In this document: piece by piece, positions 1 through 8,745 of the stretch
Layout of the letters: the number at the start of each line of letters is the position of its first letter
How positions within the stretch are numbered: the first letter of the stretch is position 1
Program-made: the position numbers and the translations under genes
Notes under the pieces: generated by a model
What the model saw: only the letters and a program-made list of their open reading frames with translations
The model's database searches: none
Told to the model about the DNA's origin: nothing
Origin: Streptomyces sp. ALI-76-A
GTDB lineage: Bacteria > Actinomycetota > Actinomycetes > Streptomycetales > Streptomycetaceae
Assembly (NCBI RefSeq): GCF_030287445.1
Contig: NZ_JASVWB010000002.1
Span: 4,588,001-4,652,000 of the forward strand
DNA length: 64,000 nucleotides
Direction: 5' to 3'

Positions 1-563
1 GATCCGTACGGACAAGTAAGGCGAGAGTGTGACATTGGCCGCAGCACTCTCCCCGCAGCGTCCCACCCGCCAGGGATGCCCAGTCGCATAACCGGAAATG
101 CGGGTCTTCGATCTCTCCGTCCCTTTAGGCTGCATTGCCTTGCTCCGGGCCCGGACAGGATGCACAGGATGCGCACCTCGCCCCGACGCGAACCGGAGTC
201 GACCATACCGGCCGCCGGTCTGCGCACAACTCCCCCCTCCCGCAAGGGGAATGGTGGCGGGGCGAACCGCGAATCCCCTCAATTCCCGGGCGTGCCACAC
301 CAATTCATGGATTTCTCACAGATTTCTCCCGGTGCAGGAGGGGTCGACAGCCCGGACAGGCAGCGGTCCGCATTGACCGTGACGGAGATCGGCACTGCAC
401 CGAGCAGGCCAGCTACTCGACGGGTTCCGTTCGGCGGTGTTTCACGTGAAACACCCAGCATCGGGTCGCGACCTGTGGAGTTGGCCATGGCATGGCCAAA
501 AGGTCGCACCCGGCCACGGAAAGAGGTGGACGGCGAGGCCACCTGTCGGACAGCCTGACCTGC
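1..563. other. No confident gene; contains a parS site
   Basis: I see no convincing coding sequence here; the open frames that cross it have irregular third-position GC. A TAA at 17-19 could be the tail of a gene lying outside the window, but too little is present to say. A perfect parS lies at 439-452. Confidence 0.5.
439..452. other. parS: parS centromere site
   Basis: Perfect 14-bp palindrome GTTTCACGTGAAAC, the ParB-binding site of Streptomyces. It lies about 110 bp upstream of the first acetyltransferase gene. Confidence 0.95.
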
Positions 564-1430
564 GTGCCCACTCCTTCCCCCATCCCTGGTCCCATCCGCC
601 CGCTGACGCTCCGCGATCACGCCGCCTGCGCCGACTTGTCCGAGGACCGGGGGTGGCCACGCGAGGAGCACAAGTGGGGCTTCCTCCTCACCGCAGGGAA
701 GGGCTACGGCATCGACGATCCCGACGGCGGACTCGTCGCCGCCTGTGTCGTCACCGAGTACGGACCGCAGCACCGCCCCGACCTCGGGGCCATCGGCATG
801 GTCCTGGTCGCCGAGCGGCATGCCGGCCAGGGCGTGGGACGCCAGTTCATGCGTCACATCGTCTCGACGATGGGCACCACGCCCCTGACCCTGCACGCCA
901 CGCCGAACGGCCGCCCGCTCTACGAGCAACTCGGCTTCAAGGTGACCGGCCGTGCCGAGATGCTGTGCGGGCGCTTCACACCGGAGCGAACGAAGCCCGG
1001 GATCGCCACACGTCCGGCCACCGCCGAGGACCTCACCGCTCTCCTGCGGCTCGACGGGGAGGTGTTCGGCGCCGACCGCACGCACATCATCACCCGGCTG
1101 CCCGCCTTCGCCGACCAGTTGCGCGTCGCCGAGGAGAAGGGCCGGATCATCGGGTACGCGGCCGCGTGGCCCAACATGCAGACCCACGTCGTGGGCCCGC
1201 TGATCGCCCGCGACACCCGGACCGCGAAGGCCCTGCTCGCTTCCCTTGCCGCCCACACCGACCGCCCACTGCGCACCGACATCGACGTACGGCACGAAGA
1301 GCTGCTGGCGTGGGCGAAGGAGCGGGGTCTGGCATCCGTGGCCTTCAACACCGTCATGACGTACGGCATCACGGAACTGCCCGGTGACTGGAGGCGTAGG
1401 TTCGCACCGCTGACGGTGGCTGCGGGCTGA
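564..1430 (+). CDS. Double-domain GNAT acetyltransferase
   Basis: Protein of 288 residues from GTG 564. The N-terminal half is a GNAT fold with the acetyl-CoA loop motif RHAGQGVG at residues 85-92, followed by a typical YEQLGF strand-helix. The C-terminal half looks like the second acetyltransferase-type domain found in two-domain GNATs of the YitH type. The substrate cannot be deduced. An in-frame ATG at 492 would add 24 residues, but that stretch has poor GC at third positions and reads like upstream DNA, so I prefer the GTG; neither start has a strong Shine-Dalgarno. It converges with the MFS gene on the other strand. Confidence 0.82.
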   Translation: MPTPSPIPGPIRPLTLRDHAACADLSEDRGWPREEHKWGFLLTAGKGYGIDDPDGGLVAACVVTEYGPQHRPDLGAIGMVLVAERHAGQGVGRQFMRHIVSTMGTTPLTLHATPNGRPLYEQLGFKVTGRAEMLCGRFTPERTKPGIATRPATAEDLTALLRLDGEVFGADRTHIITRLPAFADQLRVAEEKGRIIGYAAAWPNMQTHVVGPLIARDTRTAKALLASLAAHTDRPLRTDIDVRHEELLAWAKERGLASVAFNTVMTYGITELPGDWRRRFAPLTVAAG

Positions 1431-1450
1431 GACGCTCCGCCACGACGGCA

Positions 1451-1479
1451 TCGGCCCCCTGGAGATTCCGAGGGGCCGA
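1451..1479. terminator. Possible hairpin between convergent genes
   Basis: Arms TCGGCCCC and GGGGCCGA separated by 13 bases, just after the GNAT stop codon and before the end of the MFS gene on the other strand. No T-run follows, as is common in Streptomyces. Confidence 0.4.
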
Positions 1480-1585
1480 CGGACCGACAGGCCCCAGGAG
1501 GCTCCGAGCGCCGACAGGTCCGGCTTCCCGTACGGCTCGGGCCCTGCGGCCGGTACGGCGGGCGCCGTGGTGGTCCAGTGGTGCC

Positions 1586-2794
1586 TCAGCAGTGGACGGC
1601 TGCCGGCTGATCCGTGGGCACAGCCTCCGCGACCAGCGTGCCGGGCTTGCTGTCGCGGCGCTCCAGAGCGGCCGAGAGGAAGGCGAGGAGCAGGGCGGCC
1701 GCGGCGAGGGCGGCACCGACCCAGTTGGGGGCGGTATAGCCGAAGCCGGCCGAGATGACGAGCCCGCCGAGCCAGGCGGACAGTGCGTTGCCGAGGTTGA
1801 AGGCGCCGATGTTCACCGCCGAGGCCAGAGTCGGGGCACCGTGCGCCTGGTCGAGGACCCGCTTCTGCAGAGGCGGGACGGTGGCGAAGCCCAGGGCACC
1901 GATCAGGACGATCGTGAGGGCTGCCAGAGCCTTGTGGTGGGCGGTGAGCGTGAAGAGCGCGAGCACGACGGCGAGGGCGCCCAGGGACACGTAGAGCATG
2001 GGCATCAGGGCACGGTCGGCGTACCTGCCTCCGATGAGGTTGCCGCCGACCATGCCGAGGCCGAAGAGGACCAGCATCCAGGTGACCGAGCCGTCGGCGA
2101 AGCCGGTGACGTGGGTCATCATCGGCGCGATGTAGGTGATGGCCGCGAAGACGCCGCCGAAACCCAGGACCGTCATCGCCATCGCGAGCAGGACCTGCGC
2201 GTTCTTGAAGGCGGCCAGTTCGTGACGCAGGCGGACGCCTTCCGCCCTGGGCATGTCGGGAACGAGCTTGGCGACACCGAGCAGGCCGACGACACCCAGG
2301 AGAGCGACGATCCCGAAGGTGACACGCCAGCCGACGGACTGCCCGACGAGGGTGCCCAGCGGGACGCCGACCACGTTGGCGACGGTCAGGCCGGTGAACA
2401 TCATCGCGATGGCCCCGGCCTTCTTGTCGGGGGCGACGAGGTCGGCCGCGACGACCGAGCCGATGCCGAAGAAGGCCCCGTGGGCGAGTGAGGCGATCAC
2501 CCGGCCGATCAGCATGACGGAGAAGGCCGGGGCGAGGGCGGACAGCAGATTGCCGATGATGAACAGCCCCATCAGCAGCATCAGCATCCGCTTGCGGGAG
2601 ACCTTCGTGCCGAGGACCGTCATCAGAGGGGCGCCGAACATGACACCGAGGGCGTAGCCGGTCACGAGGAAGCCGGCCGTGGGGATGGAGACCCCGAAGT
2701 CGCCCGCGACCTCGGGCAGCAGGCCCATGATCACAAACTCGGTCGTTCCGATTCCGAAGGCCCCGATCGCGAGGGCCAGAAGCGCGAGCGGCAT
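1586..2794 (-). CDS. MFS transporter, DHA1 family (AraJ/YdhP-like exporter)
   Basis: Protein of 402 residues with twelve hydrophobic segments. The N-terminus GAFGIGTTEFVIMGLLPE is the signature of drug-proton antiporter-1 exporters of the AraJ, YdhP and Cmr type, so it probably expels a small toxic compound or sugar at the cytoplasmic membrane. Start ATG 2794 is chosen because GGAAGG lies 10 bases upstream; a TTG at 2812 is in frame but would contain that ribosome site. The gene is divergent from a GNAT gene, and an inverted repeat with arms TTGCAT and ATGCAA lies between them. No dedicated regulator gene is adjacent. Substrate unknown. Confidence 0.88.
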   Translation of the reverse strand: MPLALLALAIGAFGIGTTEFVIMGLLPEVAGDFGVSIPTAGFLVTGYALGVMFGAPLMTVLGTKVSRKRMLMLLMGLFIIGNLLSALAPAFSVMLIGRVIASLAHGAFFGIGSVVAADLVAPDKKAGAIAMMFTGLTVANVVGVPLGTLVGQSVGWRVTFGIVALLGVVGLLGVAKLVPDMPRAEGVRLRHELAAFKNAQVLLAMAMTVLGFGGVFAAITYIAPMMTHVTGFADGSVTWMLVLFGLGMVGGNLIGGRYADRALMPMLYVSLGALAVVLALFTLTAHHKALAALTIVLIGALGFATVPPLQKRVLDQAHGAPTLASAVNIGAFNLGNALSAWLGGLVISAGFGYTAPNWVGAALAAAALLLAFLSAALERRDSKPGTLVAEAVPTDQPAAVHC

Positions 2795-2849
2795 GGGGTT
2801 ACTACCTTCCAAGACGATTGCAGGAGCGCGTTACGCAACCGCACGATAG

Positions 2850-2872
2850 TTGCATGCGCGCTATAGATGCAA
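2850..2872. promoter_or_regulatory. Putative operator in divergent promoter region
   Basis: Inverted repeat TTGCAT (2850-2855), 11-base spacer, ATGCAA (2867-2872). A second overlapping pair, GCAAC at 2835-2839 and GTTGC at 2849-2853, shares the first arm. The site sits between the MFS gene (minus) and the GNAT gene (plus), where a MarR- or HxlR-type repressor could control both. The cognate regulator is not in this window. Confidence 0.5.
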
Positions 2873-2922
2873 ACGAAGGTAGTACTCGTACGCCGAGCAA
2901 GAGCCTCACCTACAGTGCAGCC

Positions 2923-3375
2923 ATGGGAGATCTCGAGATACGGCCCGCCACCACGGACGACGTCCCCGCGATCGTCGCGATGCTCGCCGACGACCCGCTG
3001 GGCGCCCGGCGGGAATCACCGGACGACCTGACCCCGTACCTGGCCGCACTGGACCGCATCACGCCCGACCCCCACCAGCACCTGGTCGTGGCCGTACGCG
3101 ACGGCCGGGTCGTCGGCACCCTCCAGCTGACCGTCATCCCCGGCCTGTCCCGGCGCGGCTCCACCAGGTCGATCATCGAAAGCGTGCGTATCCACGCGGA
3201 CGAACGCGGCAGCGGGCTGGGCACACAGCTCATCGAATGGGCGATCGACACATCCCGCCGCCAGAACTGCCAGCTGGTGCAACTGACCTCCGACAACACC
3301 CGCACGGACGCCCACCGCTTCTACGAGCGGCTCGGCTTCACGGCCTCGCATGTGGGCTTCAAGCTTCAGCTGTGA
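2923..3375 (+). CDS. GNAT family N-acetyltransferase
   Basis: Single-domain GNAT of 150 residues beginning MGDLEIRPATTDDVPAI. The central acetyl-CoA loop is ERGSGLGTQL, followed by the strand and helix ending in FYERLGF, both standard for the family. Substrate unknown. The start is ATG 2923: the upstream reading frame translates into nonsense. There is no Shine-Dalgarno, but TACAGT at 2911-2916 fits the actinobacterial -10 pattern TANNNT at exactly the distance expected if transcription begins on the A of the ATG. I infer a leaderless mRNA. It is divergent from the MFS exporter and ends in the parS palindrome. Confidence 0.85.
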   Translation: MGDLEIRPATTDDVPAIVAMLADDPLGARRESPDDLTPYLAALDRITPDPHQHLVVAVRDGRVVGTLQLTVIPGLSRRGSTRSIIESVRIHADERGSGLGTQLIEWAIDTSRRQNCQLVQLTSDNTRTDAHRFYERLGFTASHVGFKLQL

Positions 3376-3393
3376 GGCAGGGCCCCGCACACC

Positions 3394-3429
3394 ACGGCGG
3401 GCCTGTTTCACGTGAAACAGGCCCGCCGT
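3394..3429. terminator. 36-bp perfect palindrome with parS at its centre
   Basis: The arm 3394-3411 (ACGGCGGGCCTGTTTCAC) is followed without spacer by its exact reverse complement at 3412-3429. The innermost 14 bp are parS. It lies between convergent genes (GNAT on plus, beta-lactamase-like on minus), so it may serve as a bidirectional terminator as well as a ParB site; that double role is inference. Confidence 0.6.
3405..3418. other. parS: parS centromere site
   Basis: Perfect GTTTCACGTGAAAC between convergent genes, embedded in a longer perfect palindrome. Confidence 0.95.
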
Positions 3430-3442
3430 CACGCGAGGACGC

Positions 3443-4828
3443 CTAGCCGATGCCCCGCCACCCTTCGGGATCGACCCCACCAGGCACGCGCGCCCCTACG
3501 TCGTACGGCTGACGCGTGAACACGAATGAACCCAGGTCCAGGTGGCTCACGGACCCGTCCGGCCGTCGAACGGCCTTCAGGAGCTCTCCCGCGTAGTAGC
3601 CCTCCAAGCCCGTCCACGTGCCGTCGCCGTTGGCCCGAAACCGCGATCGGCGCCCGTTCCCGGACAGCGGCTCCAGCGAGACCAGCCCGTCCGCCGTCAG
3701 CCGCAGAGCGACTGCGTGCGTCCCCCAGTACCACTGGCCTGCCAGCTCCAGTACGGACGCATCGACGTCACGCAAGGGCCGCCACGCAGCGGGAATCCGC
3801 GGCTCGGCCTCCGCGACGATCCGCACCAGATCGGCGCCTACCACCGACACCAGCGGGCCCGAGGTGCAGTTCGCCAGAACGACCGCCGCGACGTCGTCCG
3901 CCACGCTGATGGTGAGGTTGGCCAGGAATCCCGGCAAGGAACCCGAGTGTCCCGTCAGCAGTCGACCGTCCCGGTGCTGGATCTGCAGACCCAGCCCGTA
4001 GGTGGCGCCGTCCCCCACGTCCGAGGCCTCCGTCGGCGCCGCGGGTGTCCGCATCTCCCGGACCGACTGCGCGCCGAGCACGCGATCGTCCCCGTGCGTC
4101 AGGAAGACGGCGAAGCGCGCCAGGTCCGCGGTGGTGGACCAGAGTTGCCCGGCCGGAGCCATCCGCCCCAGGTCCTCGACCGGCTCGGGCAGCATCGCAT
4201 CCGCCCAGGGGTGCACTGCCCAGCCGCCCGCATGAGGCATCCGCGGCTGGGCGCTTGTCCGGTCGAGACCCAGCGGGCCGAGCACCTCTCGCCGCAGTAC
4301 CTCCTCCCACGGCGCCCCGCGCAGCTTCTCCACGAGCGCGCCCAGCAGCGTGTAACCCGGGTTGGAGTAGTGGAAGCGCCGTCCGACCGGATGCCGGAAG
4401 GGCTGCTCACCCAGTACGTCGGCGAGCTCGGGACGCAGGGTTCCCGGCGTACGCTCCCACCACGGCGCGGGTGACTCGGCCGCCAACCCGCTCGTATGGG
4501 CGAGCAGTTCCGCGACGGTGGCTTCCCCCGCACCCGTGCCCGGCAGATGCTTCTCCAGCGGGTCCCCGAGGTCGAGCACACCCTCGTCACGCAAGCGCAG
4601 GACGAGAACGGCGGTGAAGGTCTTGGTGATCGAACCGATCCGGTACTGCACGTTCTCGTCCGGCCCGTGTCCGTCCACCGATGTCCGCGAGCCGTGCCAC
4701 ACAGCCCGCCTGTCCCGCACCACGGCCGCGACCAGCGAGGGAGCACGCCCTTCGGCCTGGGCCACGGCGATCCGGTGCAGCAACGCCCGTCGCGTGCCGG
4801 GCAGCAGCTCTTCCTGAGGTGTCGTCAT
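3443..4828 (-). CDS. Serine hydrolase of the beta-lactamase class C / PBP4* type
   Basis: Protein of 461 residues. The catalytic set is visible: SITK at 66-69 (nucleophile Ser66 and Lys69), YSN at 154-156, and HSG at 294-296 in the place of the KTG box. The first 330 residues form the beta-lactamase fold, and a further domain of about 100 residues follows, as in many esterase or D-amino-peptidase members. No signal peptide is seen, so it probably acts in the cytoplasm. HSG instead of KTG is commoner in esterases and peptidases than in true beta-lactamases, so a resistance role should not be assumed. It converges on the parS palindrome. Confidence 0.85.
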   Translation of the reverse strand: MTTPQEELLPGTRRALLHRIAVAQAEGRAPSLVAAVVRDRRAVWHGSRTSVDGHGPDENVQYRIGSITKTFTAVLVLRLRDEGVLDLGDPLEKHLPGTGAGEATVAELLAHTSGLAAESPAPWWERTPGTLRPELADVLGEQPFRHPVGRRFHYSNPGYTLLGALVEKLRGAPWEEVLRREVLGPLGLDRTSAQPRMPHAGGWAVHPWADAMLPEPVEDLGRMAPAGQLWSTTADLARFAVFLTHGDDRVLGAQSVREMRTPAAPTEASDVGDGATYGLGLQIQHRDGRLLTGHSGSLPGFLANLTISVADDVAAVVLANCTSGPLVSVVGADLVRIVAEAEPRIPAAWRPLRDVDASVLELAGQWYWGTHAVALRLTADGLVSLEPLSGNGRRSRFRANGDGTWTGLEGYYAGELLKAVRRPDGSVSHLDLGSFVFTRQPYDVGARVPGGVDPEGWRGIG

Positions 4829-4900
4829 CCCCCCAGTCCACCCCGCGCGGCACGCAGACGTCGAACGATATGAGCCGCACGGCCTCAGGTGGCCGGTTGA

Positions 4901-5215
4901 TCAGCGAAGTCGGGCTGCGATGCCCTGCCGGGCGTGATCCCAGACATCGTCGAACTCCTCCTGGGTCAGCCGCTCCGGATCGTGGCCTTCCCACTCCGAA
5001 ACAGGCGATCCCGCGGTGAGCCCGTACTCCTTCTCGTACTCCGCCAGGGTTCCGGCGTCCCGTGCCCGCTGCCACTCGCGCAGGGATGCCGCCGCGAGTG
5101 GGGTCCGTCCAGGTCCGCGCAGCTCGACCTGCCGCGTGACCCAGCCGTCCGCATCGACCTCGAAGAAGAACCATGTGTCTTCCTCGTTCCAGTAACAGCG
5201 CATCCACCGCATCAC
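4901..5215 (-). CDS. Conserved hypothetical protein
   Basis: Acidic protein of 104 residues, beginning MMRWMRCYWNEEDTWFFFEV. The middle looks helical and charged. No signal peptide or membrane segment, and no motif I can assign. It sits between the beta-lactamase-like gene and dnaB, all on the minus strand. Codon use matches its neighbours and I have the impression that similar proteins occur at this position in other Streptomyces, but the function is unknown. Confidence 0.7.
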   Translation of the reverse strand: MMRWMRCYWNEEDTWFFFEVDADGWVTRQVELRGPGRTPLAAASLREWQRARDAGTLAEYEKEYGLTAGSPVSEWEGHDPERLTQEEFDDVWDHARQGIAARLR

Positions 5216-5327
5216 CAGACCATGATGGCCGTGCGCTGCGCGCCGGCCGCCGCAGCGGCGTCCGAATCCTGCTGGATGGCCGTCCGGCGTGCCGACATGC
5301 CGAGGTCTGAGACCAGCCGGCTGTGGG

Positions 5328-6806
5328 TCAGGTCTGCGCCATGTCCACGAACCGCGAGTAGTGACCCTGGAAGGCGACCGTGATCGTCGCCGTCGGGCCG
5401 TTACGGTGCTTGCCCACGATGATGTCCGCCTCGCCCGCGCGCGGCGACTCCTTCTCGTAGGCGTCCTCCCGGTGCAGCAGGATCACCATGTCGGCATCCT
5501 GCTCGATGGAGCCGGACTCACGCAGGTCGGACACCATCGGCTTCTTGTCCGTGCGCTGCTCGGGACCACGGTTGAGCTGCGAGAGCGCGATCACCGGGAC
5601 CTCCAGCTCCTTGGCCAGAAGCTTGAGGTTTCGGGACATGTCCGAGACCTCCTGCTGGCGGCTCTCGGAACGCTTCGAACCACCGGCCTGCATCAGCTGC
5701 AGATAGTCGATGATCACGAGCTTGATGTCGTTGCGCTGCTTCAGCCGACGGCATTTCGCGCGGATCTCCATCATCGACAGGTTGGGGGAATCGTCGATGT
5801 AGAGCGGCGCGGACGAGACCTCGGGCATCCGTCGCGCCAGGCGTGTCCAGTCCTCGTCCGTCATGGTGCCCGACCGCATGTGGTGCAGCGCCACGCGCGC
5901 CTCCGCCGACAGCAGACGCATGGCGATCTCGTTGCGGCCCATTTCGAGGGAGAAGATGACGCTGGCCAGGTTGTGCTTGATCGACGCCGCCCGGGCGAAG
6001 TCCAGCGCGAGCGTGGACTTGCCCATGGCGGGACGGGCCGCGATGACGATCATCTGGCCCGGGTGCAGACCGTTGGTCAGCGAGTCGAGGTCCGTGAAGC
6101 CCGTGGGCACACCGGTCATCTCTCCGCTGCGCGAGCCGATCGCCTCGATCTCGTCGAGCGCGCCCTCCATGATGTCGCCGAGCGGGAGGTAGTCCTCGCT
6201 GGTGCGCTGCTCGGTGACCGCGTAGATCTCCGCCTGGGCGCGGTTGACGATCTCGTCGACGTCGTCGTCGCCCGCGTATCCCATCTGGGTGATGCGGGTA
6301 CCGGCCTCGACCAGGCGGCGCAGGACCGCCCGCTCATGGACGATCTCCGCGTAGTACTCGGCGTTGGCCGCCGTGGGCACCGTCTGCACGAGGGTGTGCA
6401 GGTACGGCGCGCCGCCGACCTTGTTGATCTCACCGCGCTTGGTCAGCTCGGCGGCGATCGTGATGGGGTCGGCCGGCTCGCCCTTGGCATAGACGTCGAG
6501 GATCGCCTGGTAGATCGTCTCGTGCGCGGGCTTGTAGAAGTCATGACCCTTGAGGACTTCCACGACGTCGGCGATGGCGTCCTTGGACAGGAGCATGCCG
6601 CCGAGGACGGACTGTTCGGCATCCAGGTCCTGCGGCGGTACGCGTTCGAAGGCGGAGCCACCGCCGTCCCAGGCCCCGCTCTCCCTGCCGCGGTCGTGCT
6701 GCTCGTCACGGACCCGGCCTCCGTCGCTGCGTCGGCGGGAAGAAGGCAGACGATCACTGGGACCGCTGTCGGCCCAAGGATCATCCAAGGGCTCGGAAAT
6801 ACTCAC
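5328..6806 (-). CDS. dnaB: Replicative DNA helicase DnaB
   Basis: Protein of 492 residues. The N-terminal DnaB domain (about 55-160) starts with PPQDLDAEQSVLGGML, and the RecA-like C-terminal helicase domain carries Walker A ARPAMGKST at 257-265 and a DYLQLM Walker B strand. It unwinds the fork as a hexamer and recruits primase. GTG 6806 is chosen over upstream starts because it is preceded by GGGAGGAGGTGGCTCG, a very strong ribosome site, and the protein then begins VSISEPLDDPW as in other Streptomyces DnaB proteins. The first 50 residues are a basic, disordered extension typical of the genus. No intein or insertion is seen. Its promoter region contains DnaA-box-like 9-mers. Confidence 0.97.
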   Translation of the reverse strand: MSISEPLDDPWADSGPSDRLPSSRRRSDGGRVRDEQHDRGRESGAWDGGGSAFERVPPQDLDAEQSVLGGMLLSKDAIADVVEVLKGHDFYKPAHETIYQAILDVYAKGEPADPITIAAELTKRGEINKVGGAPYLHTLVQTVPTAANAEYYAEIVHERAVLRRLVEAGTRITQMGYAGDDDVDEIVNRAQAEIYAVTEQRTSEDYLPLGDIMEGALDEIEAIGSRSGEMTGVPTGFTDLDSLTNGLHPGQMIVIAARPAMGKSTLALDFARAASIKHNLASVIFSLEMGRNEIAMRLLSAEARVALHHMRSGTMTDEDWTRLARRMPEVSSAPLYIDDSPNLSMMEIRAKCRRLKQRNDIKLVIIDYLQLMQAGGSKRSESRQQEVSDMSRNLKLLAKELEVPVIALSQLNRGPEQRTDKKPMVSDLRESGSIEQDADMVILLHREDAYEKESPRAGEADIIVGKHRNGPTATITVAFQGHYSRFVDMAQT

Positions 6807-7266
6807 CGAGCCACCTCCTCCCGTCCGCGGAGCGGACCCTCGGCGTGCCCTCATTTCTACGGCACGCCACTGACAAATGAGACGCCCAACTCCGGTTCTG
6901 GCGCGTCGGGTTTGTGACGATTCCCAGGCCGACGAACGGAGGCGGGCGCCGGACCACCGTAGGCCCGCAGGCACCGTCAGCCAATCTGGTTATCCACAGG
7001 CCATGTGGACGACGGCCCAGATGCTGTGGAGAACTCAGCAAAACCTGTGCACGACCCGGTGGACAGGCCTGTGAACAAGCCGCGAGCTGCCTACTAAAAA
7101 CCGCCCTGAGCTGCTGGTTTCCCATCCACCGGCTGTGCAGAAGAAAAACTTCTCGACTAGGACCAAGATCACTGCGAAGTGGGCCCGGAAACCGGCGCCC
7201 CCAAAAGAGAAGTAAGGGTCATTACCTCATTGCATCTCTTACCTGTGGACGATTAGATTGGTGCTC
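6807..7266. other. Divergent dnaB / MATE intergenic region
   Basis: No gene is seen in these 460 bp. The stretch holds both promoters and an unusual number of DnaA-box-like sequences, listed separately. Confidence 0.6.
6990..7252. promoter_or_regulatory. Cluster of DnaA-box-like 9-mers upstream of dnaB
   Basis: TTATCCACA at 6990-6998 on plus (an exact E. coli-type box), then on the opposite strand TGTGGACGA 7004-7012, TGTGGAGAA 7025-7033, TGTGCACGA 7046-7054, TGTGAACAA 7070-7078 and TGTGGACGA 7244-7252, each one or two bases from the reverse of TTGTCCACA. Binding by DnaA is inferred. Confidence 0.5.
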
Positions 7267-8604
7267 ATGACACAGGCTCCAGCGACCCCCAAGGCTGCCC
7301 GTCGACAGCACGACCGAGAGATCGTCGCGCTGGCCGTTCCGGCCTTCGGAGCACTCGTCGCCGAGCCCCTCTTCGTCATGGCCGACAGTGCGATCATCGG
7401 CCATCTCGGCACGGCACAACTCGCCGGCCTCGGCGTCGCCTCCGCCCTCCTCATGACAGCCGTCAGCGTCTTTGTCTTCCTCGCCTACGCCACCACGGCG
7501 GCCGTCGCCCGACGCGTCGGCGCCGGCGATCTCCAGGCCGCCATCCGCCAGGGCATGGACGGCATCTGGCTGGCACTGCTGCTCGGTGCCGCCGTCATCG
7601 CCGTCGCCCTGCCCATGGCACCGGCGATCGTGGAACTCTTCGGCGCCTCAGACACCGCTGCCCCGTACGCGACCACCTATCTGCGGATCTCCTCGTTCGG
7701 CATCCCGGCCATGCTGGTCGTCCTCGCCGCGACCGGTGTCCTGCGCGGGCTGCAGGACACAAAGACACCCTTGTACGTCGCCATCGCGGGCTTCATCGCC
7801 AACGCCGTGCTGAACGTGGGCCTGGTCTACGGCGCCGGCCTCGGCATCGCGGGCTCCGCCTGGGGCACTGTCATCGCCCAGTACGGCATGGCTGTCGCCT
7901 ATCTGGTGGTGGTCGTCCGCGGCGCCCGACTGCATGGAGCCTCACTCCGCCCCGATGTCGCCGGGATCCGGGCCTCCGCACAAGCCGGCGTCCCTCTGCT
8001 GGTCCGCACACTCTCCCTGCGGGCGATCCTCATGATCACCACCGCCGTCGCGGCCCGTCTGGGTGACGCCGACATCGCCGCCCACCAGATCATCCTGTCC
8101 CTGTGGAGCCTGCTGGCCTTCGCCCTCGACGCCATCGCCATCGCCGGACAGGCCATCATCGGGCGCTATCTGGGCGCCGACGACCCTGAAGGCGCCCGCA
8201 CCGTCTGCCGTCGCATGGTGCAGTGGGGCATCGCGGCCGGCGTGGCCCTCGGACTGCTCGTGGTCATCGCCCGACCCCTGTTGCTGCCCCTGTTCACCGG
8301 TGACAGCGCCGTCAAGGACACCGCGCTGCCTGCCCTGCTCATGGTGGCGCTTGCCCAGCCGATCTGCGGGGTTGTCTTTGTCCTGGACGGGGTTCTCATG
8401 GGAGCGGGCGACGGACCGTATCTGGCCGGGGCGATGGTGCTCACTCTGGCGATCTTCACTCCCGTGGCCCTACTCGTCCCCGCCCTCGGTGGCGGTATCA
8501 CCGCCCTCTGGGGAGCGATGACGCTCATGATGGCGGTCCGGATGCTGACCCTCTGGCTACGGGCCCGTTCCGGTCGCTGGCTGGTGACGGGGGCGACGCG
8601 CTGA
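7267..8604 (+). CDS. MATE family efflux transporter (DinF-like)
   Basis: Membrane protein of 445 residues with about twelve hydrophobic segments. The N-terminal ALAVPAFGALVAEPLFVMAD and the internal repeat of the same layout in the second half are characteristic of the MATE DinF branch, which exports cationic compounds using a sodium or proton gradient. ATG 7267 is preferred; in-frame GTG 7261 and TTG 7258 are possible and no clear Shine-Dalgarno exists. It is divergent from dnaB and followed by two parS sites. The substrate cannot be read from sequence. Confidence 0.9.
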   Translation: MTQAPATPKAARRQHDREIVALAVPAFGALVAEPLFVMADSAIIGHLGTAQLAGLGVASALLMTAVSVFVFLAYATTAAVARRVGAGDLQAAIRQGMDGIWLALLLGAAVIAVALPMAPAIVELFGASDTAAPYATTYLRISSFGIPAMLVVLAATGVLRGLQDTKTPLYVAIAGFIANAVLNVGLVYGAGLGIAGSAWGTVIAQYGMAVAYLVVVVRGARLHGASLRPDVAGIRASAQAGVPLLVRTLSLRAILMITTAVAARLGDADIAAHQIILSLWSLLAFALDAIAIAGQAIIGRYLGADDPEGARTVCRRMVQWGIAAGVALGLLVVIARPLLLPLFTGDSAVKDTALPALLMVALAQPICGVVFVLDGVLMGAGDGPYLAGAMVLTLAIFTPVALLVPALGGGITALWGAMTLMMAVRMLTLWLRARSGRWLVTGATR

Positions 8605-8623
8605 CGTGGGCGGCACGCTGACT

Positions 8624-8637
8624 GTTTCACGTGAAAC
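8624..8637. other. parS: parS centromere site (first of a close pair)
   Basis: Perfect GTTTCACGTGAAAC, 18 bp centre to centre from the next site. Confidence 0.95.
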
Positions 8638-8641
8638 GAGC

Positions 8642-8655
8642 GTTTCACGTGAAAC
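8642..8655. other. parS: parS centromere site (second of a close pair)
   Basis: Perfect GTTTCACGTGAAAC, separated from the previous site by only four bases. Confidence 0.95.
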
Positions 8656-8690
8656 ATGAACTCGATCGCCTTGCCTCCGCCATGCGGAAA

Positions 8691-8716
8691 GGGCCGCACC
8701 CGGCTGGGTGCGGCCC
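8691..8716 (-). terminator. Terminator of the rpsF-ssb-rpsR-rplI operon
   Basis: Perfect 11-bp stem GGGCCGCACCC / GGGTGCGGCCC with a four-base loop, 30 bp beyond the rplI stop; on the minus strand it is followed by a short T-run. Confidence 0.8.
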
Positions 8717-8745
8717 CTTCTCAGCTGTTCAGCCGAGTGCAGCGA

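Noticed and set aside
3443..4828. True antibiotic-resistance beta-lactamase
   Set aside because: No signal peptide and HSG in place of KTG; better described as a family serine hydrolase.
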